A DNA stretch of 64,000 nt from Rhizobium sp. (lineage in GTDB: Bacteria; Pseudomonadota; Alphaproteobacteria; Rhizobiales; Rhizobiaceae): NCBI GenBank assembly GCA_027533385.1, contig JAPZUE010000025.1, forward strand, positions 283,143-347,142. The letters are read 5' to 3'. The notes beneath the pieces are model-generated. The model saw only the letters and a program-made list of their open reading frames with translations, ran no database searches and was not told where the DNA came from. A program made the translations under genes and the position numbers. Position 1 is the first letter of the stretch; every line of letters begins with the position of its first letter. Positions 33,383 through 45,566 of this stretch are shown here, one piece after another.

Positions 33383-34588
33383 TTAACGAAGTGTGGTGGC
33401 CGGGCTTTGCGGCCGGTCGATATCCCGGGGCGGACGGGGAATTGGAACGCCGTTGAAGAGGAACAGCGCCAGCGGCGAACGGCGGATCAGCCGGTGCGCG
33501 CCGTAGGAGATCATGAAGGTTGCGACGCAGACGAGAAGGAATTCAAGCGTCGGGGGCCAGCCCATGAGAAAGAACAGGGTCGACAGTCCGATGATCAGGG
33601 GATGGTGCAAGAGATAGATGCTGAAGGAGGCGTCGACGATACGGTCGACACGGGTATCCGGCCTGTTCCAGAAGCGCTCGGCAATGCCGATCAGCACGAG
33701 GCTGACGAGCAGGGCCGCTGCGGCGTCCACGGCATTGTAAGCGATATCGAGCGCTTCTGTCCCGCGACCGCGCAGCAGCGAAGCGAGGATGGCGGTTGCC
33801 AGGCCACACGCCGGAAGCGCCCAGCCCTTCTGCCAGACAAGGACCCTGCGGATATCCGGAGCGGACCTCAGGGTAACGCCGACGAAGAAGAAGGGCAGGT
33901 AGCGCAGATAGGGGTCGACGCCGTGGCCGAGGAGATAGGGGAGGACTCCCTCGCTCGCCAGCAGATCCTTGTGGGAGAGATAGACCATCACTTCCCAGGC
34001 GGCGATCAGAAGGACGAGGAAGAGAAGCGCCAGCGGCGCATTCGCGAGGCAGACTGCATGGACGCGCCTCAGGAGCGCTGCGAGGGGTCCTGTCCGTGTC
34101 TGCTGCACCAAAAGGACAAGCAGGAGGCTGTAGGCAAGCAGTGCTGGCAGAAACCAGAGATGGGCGATCCAGCTGAAGGTAGGGTGGGCGACGTCTTCGG
34201 CTGCATTGTGCAGGGCTGTGCCCATCGGGACAGTGCCGGAGAATGCGGCATTGAGGTCGATCAGGGCGACCTGGATCGGCGCGAGGAGCACAAGGGCCGT
34301 GAGGAAAGGGATACCGAGGCGGGTGAAGCGCCCCTTCAGCCAGGTGCCGGGTGATCGCCGTTCGAGCATCAAGGCGGCGAAGTAGCCGGCAACGATGAAG
34401 AAGGCCGGCATGCGGAAGGTCACAAGGATCCCGCTCAGGAAGGTCAGCACCCCGCTCTGGTCGGGTGACTGGATGTCCCAGATGATCCTTGCATTGTAGA
34501 CCATGGCAGCGTGATACGGGATGCCGAGAAGCATCAGGAACGCGCGCAGCGAATCCCAATGATGTTCCCGTGCCGGCCCAGCTGACAT
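33383..34588 (-). CDS. Acyltransferase 3 family membrane protein (OpgC-like)
   Basis: About 401 residues from the ATG at 34588 (GGAGG five bases upstream; a second ATG is at 34591). Ten or so membrane helices; HHWDSLRAFLMLLGIPYHAA at the N-terminus is the acyltransferase-3 signature, and FRMPAFFIVAGYFA follows. OpgC/MdoC proteins add succinyl groups to periplasmic glucans; O-acetylation of another surface glycan is equally possible. It lies between the flippase and secA and reads in the same direction. Confidence 0.8.
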   Translation of the reverse strand: MSAGPAREHHWDSLRAFLMLLGIPYHAAMVYNARIIWDIQSPDQSGVLTFLSGILVTFRMPAFFIVAGYFAALMLERRSPGTWLKGRFTRLGIPFLTALVLLAPIQVALIDLNAAFSGTVPMGTALHNAAEDVAHPTFSWIAHLWFLPALLAYSLLLVLLVQQTRTGPLAALLRRVHAVCLANAPLALLFLVLLIAAWEVMVYLSHKDLLASEGVLPYLLGHGVDPYLRYLPFFFVGVTLRSAPDIRRVLVWQKGWALPACGLATAILASLLRGRGTEALDIAYNAVDAAAALLVSLVLIGIAERFWNRPDTRVDRIVDASFSIYLLHHPLIIGLSTLFFLMGWPPTLEFLLVCVATFMISYGAHRLIRRSPLALFLFNGVPIPRPPRDIDRPQSPATTLR

Positions 34589-34600
34589 CATTCCCTCCAA

Positions 34601-34636
34601 AGGAAAGGGGAACCGGGCCGGTTGGCTCGGTTCCCC
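34601..34636 (-). terminator. Rho-independent terminator after secA
   Basis: GGGGAACCG at 34607-34615 pairs with CGGTTCCCC at 34628-34636. Read on the minus strand, the hairpin is followed by TTTCCTTT. It sits between the secA stop and the acyltransferase start. Confidence 0.75.
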
Positions 34637-34690
34637 CTGATCGGTCGGAGGCTAGTGGCTAAAGGTTGAGAAAGCCTCAAGCCTTGCCGG

Positions 34691-37387
<2,697 letters not shown>

Positions 37388-37632
37388 ATCGATGGTCCTT
37401 TCTGACCTTCGTCATATCGTTGACGTACCCTTCGAACCACTATTAGCGCGGGCGAATAGGCACAATGCGTCCCGAAACTACTCTGGACGCGAGGTTGCGT
37501 GACAGATAAGAGGGGGGTCGAATGATGTCAACGGCGCAGGCTGGTGCCAAATCCCCTCGGTCGCCGGGCATCTGACAATCTTTTGCCCGATTCGAACGGT
37601 CTTCAAACGGTTCACCATCCGAAAGGTCTTTC

Positions 37633-38484
37633 ATGCTTCGCCTCAATAAAATCGTGCTTGCCGCCTGCGTTTCCCTCTCGGCCCTCACCGGTGCGGCTTT
37701 TGCTCAGGATGCCACAGTGGTCGCCAAGGTCGGTGATCTCGAGATCACCCAGTCGGAACTCGACCTGGCCATCGCCAATCTCGATCCGCAGCTGGCCCAG
37801 CTGCCCGAGGAGCAGAAGAAGGTCGCCGCCCTGTCCGGCGCGATCGACGTGAAACTCCTGGCTGCCAATGCCACCGCAGCAGGGCTGCAGGACGATCCGG
37901 AATACAAGCGCCGCATGGCCTTCATTGCCGAGCGCGAGCTGCACAATGCCTTCTTCAAGAAGAATGTCGTGGACGCCGTGACGCCGGAAGAAGTGAAGGC
38001 ACGCTACGACAAGGAGATCGCCGCCCTTCCGAAGCAGGAAGAGGTTCGCGCCCGCCACATCTTGGTGAAGACCGAGGAAGAGGCCAAGCAGATCATCGCC
38101 GATCTCGACGCCGGCAAGAATTTCATCGAAATCGCCAAGGAAAAGTCGACCGACCCGAACAAGACGGAAGGCGGCGACCTCGGCTACTTCACCAAGGGCC
38201 GCATGGTTCCTGAATTCGAAGAAGCGGCCTTTGCGCTTGAAAAGGGTGCCTATACCAAGACCCCGGTACAGACCCAGTTCGGCTTCCACATCATCCTGCT
38301 CGAAGACAAGCGTGATGCACCGCCGCCGGCTTTCGAGGCCGTAGAGCAGCAGGTTCGCCAGCTCGTCATGCGCGACAAGTATCTTGCGCTGATCGAAAAG
38401 GCGAAGACCGAGCAGAAGATCGAGATCGTCGACGAAGCGCTTCGCAAGGGCTACGAAGAAGCCAACAAGCCAGAACAGCAGTAA
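37633..38484 (+). CDS. Periplasmic parvulin-type peptidyl-prolyl isomerase (PpiC/SurA-like)
   Basis: A 283-residue protein with a signal peptide ([18 protein letters not shown]). A SurA_N-like helical region is followed by a rotamase domain ([49 protein letters not shown]). It is a cis-trans prolyl isomerase and chaperone for exported proteins. A GAAAGG ribosome-binding site precedes the start, and a hairpin terminator follows. Confidence 0.92.
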   Translation: MLRLNKIVLAACVSLSALTGAAFAQDATVVAKVGDLEITQSELDLAIANLDPQLAQLPEEQKKVAALSGAIDVKLLAANATAAGLQDDPEYKRRMAFIAERELHNAFFKKNVVDAVTPEEVKARYDKEIAALPKQEEVRARHILVKTEEEAKQIIADLDAGKNFIEIAKEKSTDPNKTEGGDLGYFTKGRMVPEFEEAAFALEKGAYTKTPVQTQFGFHIILLEDKRDAPPPAFEAVEQQVRQLVMRDKYLALIEKAKTEQKIEIVDEALRKGYEEANKPEQQ

Positions 38485-38509
38485 GCTGTTCCAAATCGTT
38501 GTTTTACCC

Positions 38510-38532
38510 AAGGCCCGCAGTTTGCGGGCCTT
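38510..38532 (+). terminator. Hairpin terminator between the parvulin gene and argJ
   Basis: AAGGCCCGCA (38510-38519) pairs perfectly with TGCGGGCCTT (38523-38532) around a 3-base loop. The T-run is short, so termination may be partial. Confidence 0.6.
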
Positions 38533-38549
38533 CCATTACGGGTCTTGCC

Positions 38550-39791
38550 ATGTCTTCCAGCATTTCTCCCCTCGCTCCTAAAACCTATGCCGAGATGCCC
38601 GCCATTCGCGGCGTGCGCATGGCAACTGCCGCTGCGGGCATCAAGTACAAGAACCGCACCGACGTGTTGCTGATGGCTTTCGACAAGCCGGCTGCGGTCG
38701 CAGGTGTCTTCACCAAATCCAAGTGCCCGTCTGCTCCGGTCGATTTCTGCCGGCAGAATCTTTCGCATGGCGTGGCGCGCGGCGTGGTGGTGAATTCCGG
38801 CAATGCCAATGCGTTTACCGGTGTAAAGGGCAAGGCTGCGACGGCTCTGACCGCGAAATCGGCGGCTGCAGCACTGGGCTGCGGCGAAAACGAGATCTAT
38901 CTGGCCTCCACCGGTGTCATCGGCGAGCCGCTGGATGCGACCAAGTTTTCCGGCGTGCTGGATCAGATGGCAAAGGACGCGACCGGTGATTTCTGGTTCG
39001 AGGCAGCCAAGGCGATCATGACCACGGATACCTATCCGAAGGTCGCGACCCGCAGCGCCAAGATCGACGGCGTGACTGTCACGATCAACGGGATCGCCAA
39101 GGGTGCCGGCATGATCGCGCCCGACATGGCAACGATGCTCTCCTTCGTGGTGACGGATGCGGATATCGCACCTGCCGCCCTGCAGGGCCTTCTGTCTCAA
39201 GGTGTCGAGCCGAGCTTCAATGCGATTACCGTCGACAGCGACACGTCGACCTCCGATACGCTGATGCTGTTTGCCACCGGTGCGGCCTCTGCCGATGGTC
39301 AGGCAAAGGTCGAGCGGGCGGACGATGCGCGCCTCGGCGATTTCCGGGTGGCGCTCAACGACCTGCTGAAGGATCTGGCGCTCCAGGTGGTGCGCGACGG
39401 GGAAGGTGCGCGCAAGATGGTGGAGATCACCGTCAAGGGGGCTGAAAGCGATCTGGCCGCGAAGAAGATTGCGATGTCGATCGCCAATTCGCCGCTGGTG
39501 AAGACTGCGGTTGCCGGCGAGGATGCCAATTGGGGCCGCATCGTCATGGCGGTCGGCAAGTCCGGCGAGATGGCCGATCGCGACCGACTGGCAATCTGGT
39601 TCGGCGATGTGCGCGTAGCTGTCAATGGCGAGCGCGACCCGGAATATTCCGAGGCGGCGACGACGGCCGTCATGGAGCGAGAAGATATTCCGGTGACCGT
39701 TGACATCGGTCTCGGCTCCGGCACCGCGACGGTCTGGACCTGTGATCTGACGAAGGAATATGTCGCCATCAATGGCGACTACCGGAGCTGA
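38550..39791 (+). CDS. argJ: Bifunctional ornithine acetyltransferase / N-acetylglutamate synthase ArgJ
   Basis: 413 residues from the ATG at 38550 ([13 protein letters not shown]); a longer reading from 38499 would run into the upstream terminator. The autocleavage motif [14 protein letters not shown], with the nucleophilic threonine of ATML, is intact. It transfers acetyl from N-acetylornithine to glutamate in arginine synthesis. The next gene starts seven bases after the stop. Confidence 0.95.
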   Translation: MSSSISPLAPKTYAEMPAIRGVRMATAAAGIKYKNRTDVLLMAFDKPAAVAGVFTKSKCPSAPVDFCRQNLSHGVARGVVVNSGNANAFTGVKGKAATALTAKSAAAALGCGENEIYLASTGVIGEPLDATKFSGVLDQMAKDATGDFWFEAAKAIMTTDTYPKVATRSAKIDGVTVTINGIAKGAGMIAPDMATMLSFVVTDADIAPAALQGLLSQGVEPSFNAITVDSDTSTSDTLMLFATGAASADGQAKVERADDARLGDFRVALNDLLKDLALQVVRDGEGARKMVEITVKGAESDLAAKKIAMSIANSPLVKTAVAGEDANWGRIVMAVGKSGEMADRDRLAIWFGDVRVAVNGERDPEYSEAATTAVMEREDIPVTVDIGLGSGTATVWTCDLTKEYVAINGDYRS

Positions 39792-39798
39792 TGCCCGA

Positions 39799-40572
39799 AT
39801 GCATGCGATGGTAAGTGATCCGAACCTGCCGCTCGTCCGGCGTCTCGAAGCGGTCGGTTTCCGGGCATGGCCGGCGAGCAGCGTCGTATATGACGGTAGC
39901 TGGCAGGTTCGCCTGACGTCCGGACACCCGGGCAAGCGGCTGAACTGCGTCGTTCCGCTCGATCCGTCCGACAGCCGCGACATTGCGATCCGTCTGGACA
40001 AGGCGGACAAGCGTTTCGAGGCACAGGGCCGGCCGCTTCTGGTGCGCCAGACGCCTCTCTCGCCCAAGCCCCTGGTCGATTTTCTCGCTGCCGATGGCTG
40101 GGAGCGCTTCGACGAAGTGGTGACGATGACTGCAGACCTCGGAACGATGGCGTTTCCCGACACGCTCGATCATCTGCCCACCCAGGATGTCGGGCGCTAT
40201 GTCGATGCCGATATCGCGGTGCATGGAAGCGATCCCGACCTGAAGGCGGGGCTTGCCGGGATCGTGGCGAGCATCAAGCCGCCGTCTGGTCTTTTTGTCA
40301 TCGAGGATGCCGAGAAGGGGCCGCTTGCTGCGGCCCTCTGTGTCCAGGACAATGACCTCGCCGGCATCATGTCGCTTGCGGTGAGGGCCGACCACCGCCG
40401 CCAGGGGCTCGGGATCGAGATCCTCAGCTCCGCCCTGCGCTGGGCGCGGGTTCGCGGCGCGCGGACCGCCTGGCTGCAGGTGGTGGCCGACAACAGGGAA
40501 GCGATGGCGCTTTACAGCAAGATGGGTTTCGAGGAAGCCTATCGCTATGCCTATTGGCGAAAGGCTGCCTGA
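39799..40572 (+). CDS. GNAT family N-acetyltransferase
   Basis: About 257 residues. The C-terminal GNAT fold carries the acetyl-CoA motif VRADHRRQGLGIEIL and ALYSKMGFEEAYRYAYW; the N-terminal half resembles a second, degenerate GNAT half. Substrate unknown. It lies between argJ and mutT, seven bases after the former and sharing a TGATGA overlap with the latter, an order common in rhizobia. Confidence 0.85.
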   Translation: MHAMVSDPNLPLVRRLEAVGFRAWPASSVVYDGSWQVRLTSGHPGKRLNCVVPLDPSDSRDIAIRLDKADKRFEAQGRPLLVRQTPLSPKPLVDFLAADGWERFDEVVTMTADLGTMAFPDTLDHLPTQDVGRYVDADIAVHGSDPDLKAGLAGIVASIKPPSGLFVIEDAEKGPLAAALCVQDNDLAGIMSLAVRADHRRQGLGIEILSSALRWARVRGARTAWLQVVADNREAMALYSKMGFEEAYRYAYWRKAA

Positions 40573-40985
40573 TGAGCGAGATGAAGAAGCCGATCCTGCT
40601 GGTTGCCGCCTGTGCGCTAGTCGACACGGACAACCGCATCCTTCTTGCGCAACGCCCCGAGGGCAAGTCGCTGGCGGGATTATGGGAATTTCCGGGCGGC
40701 AAGGTCGAGGCTGGCGAAACGCCGGAGGAAACGCTGGTTCGGGAACTCGAGGAAGAGCTCGGGATCAAGACCAAGGTCGCGTGCCTGGCGCCGCTGACCT
40801 TTGCCAGCCATACCTACGAGACCTTCCATCTGCTGATGCCGCTCTATGTCTGCCGTCGTTACGAGGGCATCCCGCAGGGGCGGGAAGGGCAGGCGATCAA
40901 ATGGGTGAAGGCCAAGGCGCTTCGCGACTATCCCATGCCGCCGGCCGACGAACCGCTCATCCCGATTCTCCAGGACCTTCTGTGA
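40572..40985 (+). CDS. mutT: 8-oxo-dGTP diphosphatase MutT (Nudix hydrolase)
   Basis: 137 residues from the ATG at 40572, which overlaps the GNAT stop. The Nudix box GGKVEAGETPEETLVRELEE is complete (GX5EX7REUXEEXGU). WEFPGGKVE, LLAQRPEGK and the short length are typical of MutT, which removes 8-oxo-dGTP from the nucleotide pool. Confidence 0.92.
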   Translation: MSEMKKPILLVAACALVDTDNRILLAQRPEGKSLAGLWEFPGGKVEAGETPEETLVRELEEELGIKTKVACLAPLTFASHTYETFHLLMPLYVCRRYEGIPQGREGQAIKWVKAKALRDYPMPPADEPLIPILQDLL

Positions 40986-41087
40986 GAAGTCGCTGTTTGT
41001 CTCGGCGTCGTTAATCAAAAGTTTATAACCCTGCCCCCAATATACGCTCTGTTCATGCGTCGGATACGTATGTGTGTGGAGCGTAAC

Positions 41088-41408
41088 ATGGTAAACGAGG
41101 ATTTCTGGAAGGCCGCACGGTCCAGAGAGCGGTCTTCGATCAAGACGGGCAGCACCGGGGTTCTGAATATCGCACTGCTGTTCGGCACAGCTGCGATTGC
41201 GTTGTCGCTCGTCCTGACACCCATGCTTGCGTCCAAGTCCGACCGCAAGACGCTGGCTTTTCAGCCTGATGAATTTGACATGATCACCACCGGCTCGATC
41301 CCGAAGGACGACAGCGGCAAGCGATATACCATCCGCCGCAGCGTGCTTCAGGAAACGCCGGGTTCCGTCTGCATCATCGATGGCTATGGCACGGGCCAGG
41401 CCTGCTAA
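41088..41408 (+). CDS. Small membrane-anchored hypothetical protein
   Basis: 106 residues from the ATG at 41088, with GGAG six bases upstream. One membrane helix (TGVLNIALLFGTAAIALSLV) is followed by a short exported tail containing two cysteines (CIIDGYGTGQAC). No known domain. It is immediately upstream of the Flp-type pilin gene (57 bases), so they may work together. Confidence 0.7.
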   Translation: MVNEDFWKAARSRERSSIKTGSTGVLNIALLFGTAAIALSLVLTPMLASKSDRKTLAFQPDEFDMITTGSIPKDDSGKRYTIRRSVLQETPGSVCIIDGYGTGQAC

Positions 41409-41465
41409 CATTAATCAGCCGGGGCGGGGGGCAACTATCTCGGATCCATATTGTCAGGAGCGAGA

Positions 41466-41639
41466 ATGCGTCTTTTGCGCCAGCTGATGTCCGACCTTCG
41501 TGGTGCAACCGCCGTCGAATACGGCTTGATTGCAGCCATCCTCAGTGTTGCACTGATTTCTGGCTATGGTGCGGTGACCGGCTCCCTGCTGGGCACCCTG
41601 AACACGGTCGAAAACCACATCAAGAATTCCAGCAACTGA
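41466..41639 (+). CDS. Flp/Fap-type type IVb pilin
   Basis: 57 residues from the ATG at 41466 with AGGAG five bases upstream. The short basic leader ends in RG, followed by ATAVEYGLIAAILSVALI, the class IVb prepilin signature with Glu at position +5 of the mature protein. No tad assembly genes (cpaA-F) are in the window, so assembly would depend on a distant tad locus. Confidence 0.88.
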   Translation: MRLLRQLMSDLRGATAVEYGLIAAILSVALISGYGAVTGSLLGTLNTVENHIKNSSN

Positions 41640-41648
41640 GGTTTTGCC

Positions 41649-42533
41649 TCAGGGTTGTTCCTGGCGTTTCGTCGGATCGAGCGCATCGGCAAGGCGCATC
41701 TTTGCCGAGCCGGGCTTGAGCGGCTTCTGCTGGCTTTCATGGGGCGCCCATCCCGATAGGAAGATGATCGAGAAGGTGGCGCGGATGCGGCCGTCCGGAT
41801 CGGCGAAGCGTTCGGCATAGAGTTCGGCTGCCCTGAGGAAGAAGCGGCGGGAGACCGGACGGCGGCTGCGTCCCAGAAGCGGATTTGCCATGCCCATGGC
41901 CTTCAGGTCTCGCATCAGCGCGAAGATGTGATCGTAGCGCACGGTGAAGCTTTCCTCGTCGATGACCGGAAGCGAGAAGCCTGCGCGCTGCAGAAGCGAG
42001 CCGATATCCCTGATGTCGGCAAAAGGCACGACGCGCGGGCTTGCGCCGCCATAAATCTCCGTCTCGGCGGCGAGCAGCACCTCACGCAATTCAGCCAGCG
42101 TGCCGGCACCCGGGATGGCGGCGAGCAGAAGGCCATCAGGTTTCAGGGCGCGGCGCATCTGGATCATCATGCCGGGCGTGTCATTGGTCAGATGCAGCGA
42201 AAGCGGCGAAAGGATCAGGTTTACCGATTGCGGCGCAAGCGGCACACTTTCGTAATTCGAGGTGGTGACCGGCCCGCCCTCTTCACCGAAACCGGCGTCC
42301 GTTTCGATCCTTGTCAGGCGTTCGATCTTGCCGGTTGCCATGGCGGCACGCGCTACAAGCCCCGGCCCGCCGAAGAGTTCGGCTGCGTCATCGAAGTGGC
42401 GCTGAACGATGGCGAGCCTGTCTGCCAGTTCTCGGGCGGTCAACTCCAGCAGGAAATCGGATCCGGGGGCGTTGCGGGCAAGTGCGCGGGCGCGATTGCG
42501 GGCGATCAGGGCTTCGTCGAAAAGCTCGTTCAT
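41649..42533 (-). CDS. SAM-dependent methyltransferase (BioC/NDUFAF5-like)
   Basis: 294 residues from the ATG at 42533 (AGGA upstream). It has methyltransferase features (LADRLAIVQRHFDDAAELF, LSPLSLHLTNDTPGMMIQMR, ALKPDGLLLAAIPG) and a C-terminal MGMANPLLGRSRRPVSRRFF typical of the alphaproteobacterial NDUFAF5-like group. Mitochondrial NDUFAF5 modifies a complex I subunit; the bacterial role is not settled. It diverges from comF. Confidence 0.8.
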   Translation of the reverse strand: MNELFDEALIARNRARALARNAPGSDFLLELTARELADRLAIVQRHFDDAAELFGGPGLVARAAMATGKIERLTRIETDAGFGEEGGPVTTSNYESVPLAPQSVNLILSPLSLHLTNDTPGMMIQMRRALKPDGLLLAAIPGAGTLAELREVLLAAETEIYGGASPRVVPFADIRDIGSLLQRAGFSLPVIDEESFTVRYDHIFALMRDLKAMGMANPLLGRSRRPVSRRFFLRAAELYAERFADPDGRIRATFSIIFLSGWAPHESQQKPLKPGSAKMRLADALDPTKRQEQP

Positions 42534-42602
42534 GCGGATTTCCTGGGTTCCGGCCTTGTTTGCGGCATTGGCCGAACGCCGCTTGCGGCGTAAAGTCGAT
42601 GC

Positions 42603-43379
42603 ATGTGGGCTCATTTAGTGCAGAAAAGCGCATCCGTCAGCCGGCATCACGCCGGATCGGTGCTGCGTGGGCTCTTTCATCTCGTCTATCCACCGGCCTG
42701 CGCCCATTGTCATGCGCGGGTTGCCGCCCATCAGGCGCTGTGCGCGCGGTGCTGGTGCGATCTGAGGCTGATCGAGCAGCCTTATTGCCCGGTTCTCGGC
42801 CTGCCTTTTGCTCATGATCCCGGCGAGGGCATGCTCTCGCCGCAGGCGATCGCCCATCCGCCGGTCTTCGATCGTCTGCGTTCCGTTGCGCTGCATGAAG
42901 GCGTGGCCCGGCATCTGGTGCATGACCTCAAGTATCGCGACCGTGTGGATCTGGCGCCGATGATGGCAGGCTGGATGCTGCGGGCTGCCTTTCCGGAGAT
43001 TGCTGCGGCGGACGCCATTGTCGCCATACCGTTGCACCGGATGCGCATGTTTCGACGCATGTTCAACCAGTCGGCGGAACTTGCCCGGCATCTGTCGCAT
43101 CAGTCGGGCAAACCTTTCCTGGCCCATGCCCTTGTCCGGCGCAAGCGCACGCAGCAGCAGGTTGGGCTCACGGCGAACCAGCGGTCACTGAATGTGCGCG
43201 GCGCTTTTCAGGTGCCGGAGGGGACGGAGCCTCTCGTCTTCGGCAAGCGGCTGGTGCTTATCGACGACGTCTATACGACGGGGGCGACGGTGAGTGCGGC
43301 GACCTCTGCCCTGAAAAAGGCAGGGGCGGCGGATGTCACTGTTTTGACCTTTGCAAGGGCGCTCGCCGGGCCTATATGA
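42603..43379 (+). CDS. comF: ComF family protein (double zinc ribbon and phosphoribosyltransferase fold)
   Basis: A 258-residue protein. An N-terminal cysteine pair pattern (CAHC ... CARC) suggests a zinc ribbon; the PRPP-binding motif VLIDDVYTTGATV and the RKRTQQQVGLTANQR segment are ComF hallmarks. ComF takes part in DNA uptake in competent bacteria; in rhizobia its role is unclear. It is followed by grxC after 47 bases. Confidence 0.88.
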   Translation: MWAHLVQKSASVSRHHAGSVLRGLFHLVYPPACAHCHARVAAHQALCARCWCDLRLIEQPYCPVLGLPFAHDPGEGMLSPQAIAHPPVFDRLRSVALHEGVARHLVHDLKYRDRVDLAPMMAGWMLRAAFPEIAAADAIVAIPLHRMRMFRRMFNQSAELARHLSHQSGKPFLAHALVRRKRTQQQVGLTANQRSLNVRGAFQVPEGTEPLVFGKRLVLIDDVYTTGATVSAATSALKKAGAADVTVLTFARALAGPI

Positions 43380-43426
43380 GGGGACAAATTTCCCCGTCTA
43401 TCGACGCTTTTTGAGCGGAGAACTCC

Positions 43427-43681
43427 ATGGCTGACGTCACGATTTATACACGGCAATTCTGCAGCTACTGCGCCAGCGCAAAAGCGCTGCTCGACACGAA
43501 GGGTGTGACCTATGTCGAGCACGATGCGACCGGCAAGCCGGATTTGCGTGAGGAGATGATCGCGAAGTCGGGCCGCAACACCTTCCCGCAGATCTTCATC
43601 GGCAGCCAGCATGTCGGCGGCTGCGACGATCTGCATGCTCTCGACCGGGCCGGCAAGCTCGATCCGCTTCTCGCAAGTTAA
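43427..43681 (+). CDS. grxC: Glutaredoxin 3
   Basis: An 84-residue dithiol glutaredoxin with active site CSYC (YTRQFCSYCASAKALL), the TFPQIFIG cis-proline segment and GGCDDLHAL glutathione-binding end. It reduces disulfides with glutathione in the cytoplasm. GGAG lies six bases upstream of the start. Confidence 0.95.
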   Translation: MADVTIYTRQFCSYCASAKALLDTKGVTYVEHDATGKPDLREEMIAKSGRNTFPQIFIGSQHVGGCDDLHALDRAGKLDPLLAS

Positions 43682-43694
43682 GGACTGACTGGTC

Positions 43695-44552
43695 ATGGTG
43701 TTCAAGGCTGCTGCCGTCCAGATGTGTTCCGGGGTCGATCCGGAGAAGAATGCCGAGAGCATGGCGCGGCTCGTGCGCGAGGCCGCCCGTCGCGGCGCGA
43801 TCTATGTGCAGACGCCGGAAATGACCGGTGCCGTGCAGAAGGATCGTCCGGGGCTGATGGCGGTGCTGCGCGATGAGGAGACGGATCTGATCGTCAAAAA
43901 GGCCTCTGAGCTTGCCAGGGAGCTTGGAATCCATCTGCATGTCGGGTCGACAGCCATCAAGCTTGCCGATGGCAAGATCGCCAACCGGGCCTTCCTGTTT
44001 GGGCCGGATGGCCACAAGATCACGTCCTACGACAAGATCCACATGTTCGACGTCGACCTCGACAATGGCGAGAGCTGGCGCGAGAGCGCGGTCTATCGCC
44101 CCGGCGAAAGGGCCGTGGTCGCGGATCTGCCCTTCGGAAAGCTTGGGTTTGGCGTCTGTTACGACGTGCGTTTCCCGCATCTCTTCCGGGCCGAGGCCAT
44201 GGCGGGGGCGCAGATCCTGACGACGCCTGCGGCCTTTACCAAACAGACCGGCGAGGCGCATTGGGAAATCCTGCTGCGTGCTCGTGCGATCGAGAACGGG
44301 GCCTATGTCATTTCGGCGGCCCAGGCGGGCGTGCATGAAGACGGCCGCGAGACCTTTGGTCATTCGATGATCGTCGGTCCCTGGGGCAAGGTGCTGGCCT
44401 CTGCCGGCGGGACGGGCGAGGACGTGGTCGTGGCCGAGATCGATCTCGAAGCGGTGAAGGCCTGCCGGGCGAAAATCCCGAACCTAAAGAACGGTCGCGA
44501 CTTCTCGCTCGATATTGCCCCTGATCTTGCCAAGGGAGGCGTCACGGTTTGA
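43695..44552 (+). CDS. Carbon-nitrogen hydrolase (NIT2-like omega-amidase / deaminated glutathione amidase)
   Basis: A 285-residue nitrilase-superfamily protein with the catalytic triad in QTPEMTG (Glu), YDKIHMFDVD (Lys) and FGVCYDVRFP (Cys). Its closeness to grxC fits a glutathione-repair amidase, but the exact amide is not certain. It overlaps the next gene by four bases. Confidence 0.88.
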   Translation: MVFKAAAVQMCSGVDPEKNAESMARLVREAARRGAIYVQTPEMTGAVQKDRPGLMAVLRDEETDLIVKKASELARELGIHLHVGSTAIKLADGKIANRAFLFGPDGHKITSYDKIHMFDVDLDNGESWRESAVYRPGERAVVADLPFGKLGFGVCYDVRFPHLFRAEAMAGAQILTTPAAFTKQTGEAHWEILLRARAIENGAYVISAAQAGVHEDGRETFGHSMIVGPWGKVLASAGGTGEDVVVAEIDLEAVKACRAKIPNLKNGRDFSLDIAPDLAKGGVTV

Positions 44553-44977
44553 TCCGTTATTCCCTGTGCTGTGACAAGGCCCATGAATTCGAGGGCTGGT
44601 TCTCGGAAAGTGCTGATTTCGATCGGCAGAAAGCGTCGGGCTTTCTGACCTGCCCGGTTTGCGGCTCTCCCGAGGTGTCCAAGGTGCTGATGGCGCCTGC
44701 GGTCTCCACGGCACGGCAGAAGGACGAGACCCAGGCGCTTGCGGTGTCGGAAGCGCAGAAGCAGGCCTTGGTGAAGCTCAAGGAAGCGGTCCGTGAGATC
44801 CGCGCCAGCAGCGAGGATGTCGGGGAGAAGTTTCCCGAGGAAGCACGCAAGATCCATTACGGCGAGGCGGAAGCCCGCGGGATCATCGGCCAGGCTTCGC
44901 CCGTCGAGGTGAAGTCGTTGATTGACGAGGGCATCGAGATCGCGCCGCTGCCGGTGCTGCCGGATGATGTGAATTGA
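44549..44977 (+). CDS. DUF1178 family protein, TTG start
   Basis: 142 residues. The start is TTG at 44549 inside a TTGA overlap with the upstream stop; GGGAGG lies upstream, and the following IRYSLCCDKAHEFEGWF is the family's usual N-terminus, so this start is secure. Four cysteines (CD, CPVC) suggest a zinc-ribbon-like region. Function unknown. Confidence 0.85.
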   Translation: MIRYSLCCDKAHEFEGWFSESADFDRQKASGFLTCPVCGSPEVSKVLMAPAVSTARQKDETQALAVSEAQKQALVKLKEAVREIRASSEDVGEKFPEEARKIHYGEAEARGIIGQASPVEVKSLIDEGIEIAPLPVLPDDVN

Positions 44978-45558
44978 TCGCCGGTTCCCATCATCTTGCG
45001 ATCTACAATTTCGGCATCCATGCAGAGTCCTATCTGACTGCGCCTGTTCAAGGTTTTGCCCTGAGGGAGCCCCTGAACTTTGAGGCTGCAAGCTATGCTG
45101 CCGGCTTCGTTGGCCGCTCAGGCTATGCGGGTGAGCCGGGGCCGGAGAGCTGGGGCGAACAGGTCTTTCCACGCTTCCTGAAAGAGACTGGACGGGACAG
45201 CGGGGTGTCGTCGCTTTCGCTGTGGCGTGATATCGAAAGCCTGATGGCTTTCACCTATTCCGGCGTTCATGCCGATGCGCTGAAGCATGCCCGTCACTGG
45301 AATGAGCGGCAGTTCTGGCCGCCCCTGGTGCTTTTCTGGGTCGAGGCCGGGCGTCGCCCTGCGTGGAAACAGGCTGTCGAGCGCTTCGAGTTGCTCGCCG
45401 ATCACGGGCCGACACCGGAGGCCTTTAACTTCAAGTCCGCTTTTGCCGTTGACGGTTCGCCCTATGTCGTCGACCGCGATCATGTGAAATTGCTGTCGCT
45501 CCAGAACCTGGAACGGCAAGCCGATCTTCTATCCGTCGTCAAAACCCTGCCAGTCTGA
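44974..45558 (+). CDS. DUF3291 family protein, TTG start
   Basis: 194 residues. It starts with TTG in a second TTGA overlap, immediately followed by IAGSHHLAIYNFGIH, the family N-terminus. WRDIESLMAFTYSGVHADAL and PPLVLFWVEAGRRP are typical of DUF3291 (ABM/monooxygenase-like fold). Function unknown; converges with the DUF924 gene. Confidence 0.82.
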   Translation: MIAGSHHLAIYNFGIHAESYLTAPVQGFALREPLNFEAASYAAGFVGRSGYAGEPGPESWGEQVFPRFLKETGRDSGVSSLSLWRDIESLMAFTYSGVHADALKHARHWNERQFWPPLVLFWVEAGRRPAWKQAVERFELLADHGPTPEAFNFKSAFAVDGSPYVVDRDHVKLLSLQNLERQADLLSVVKTLPV

Positions 45559-45566
45559 CGGTCGCC

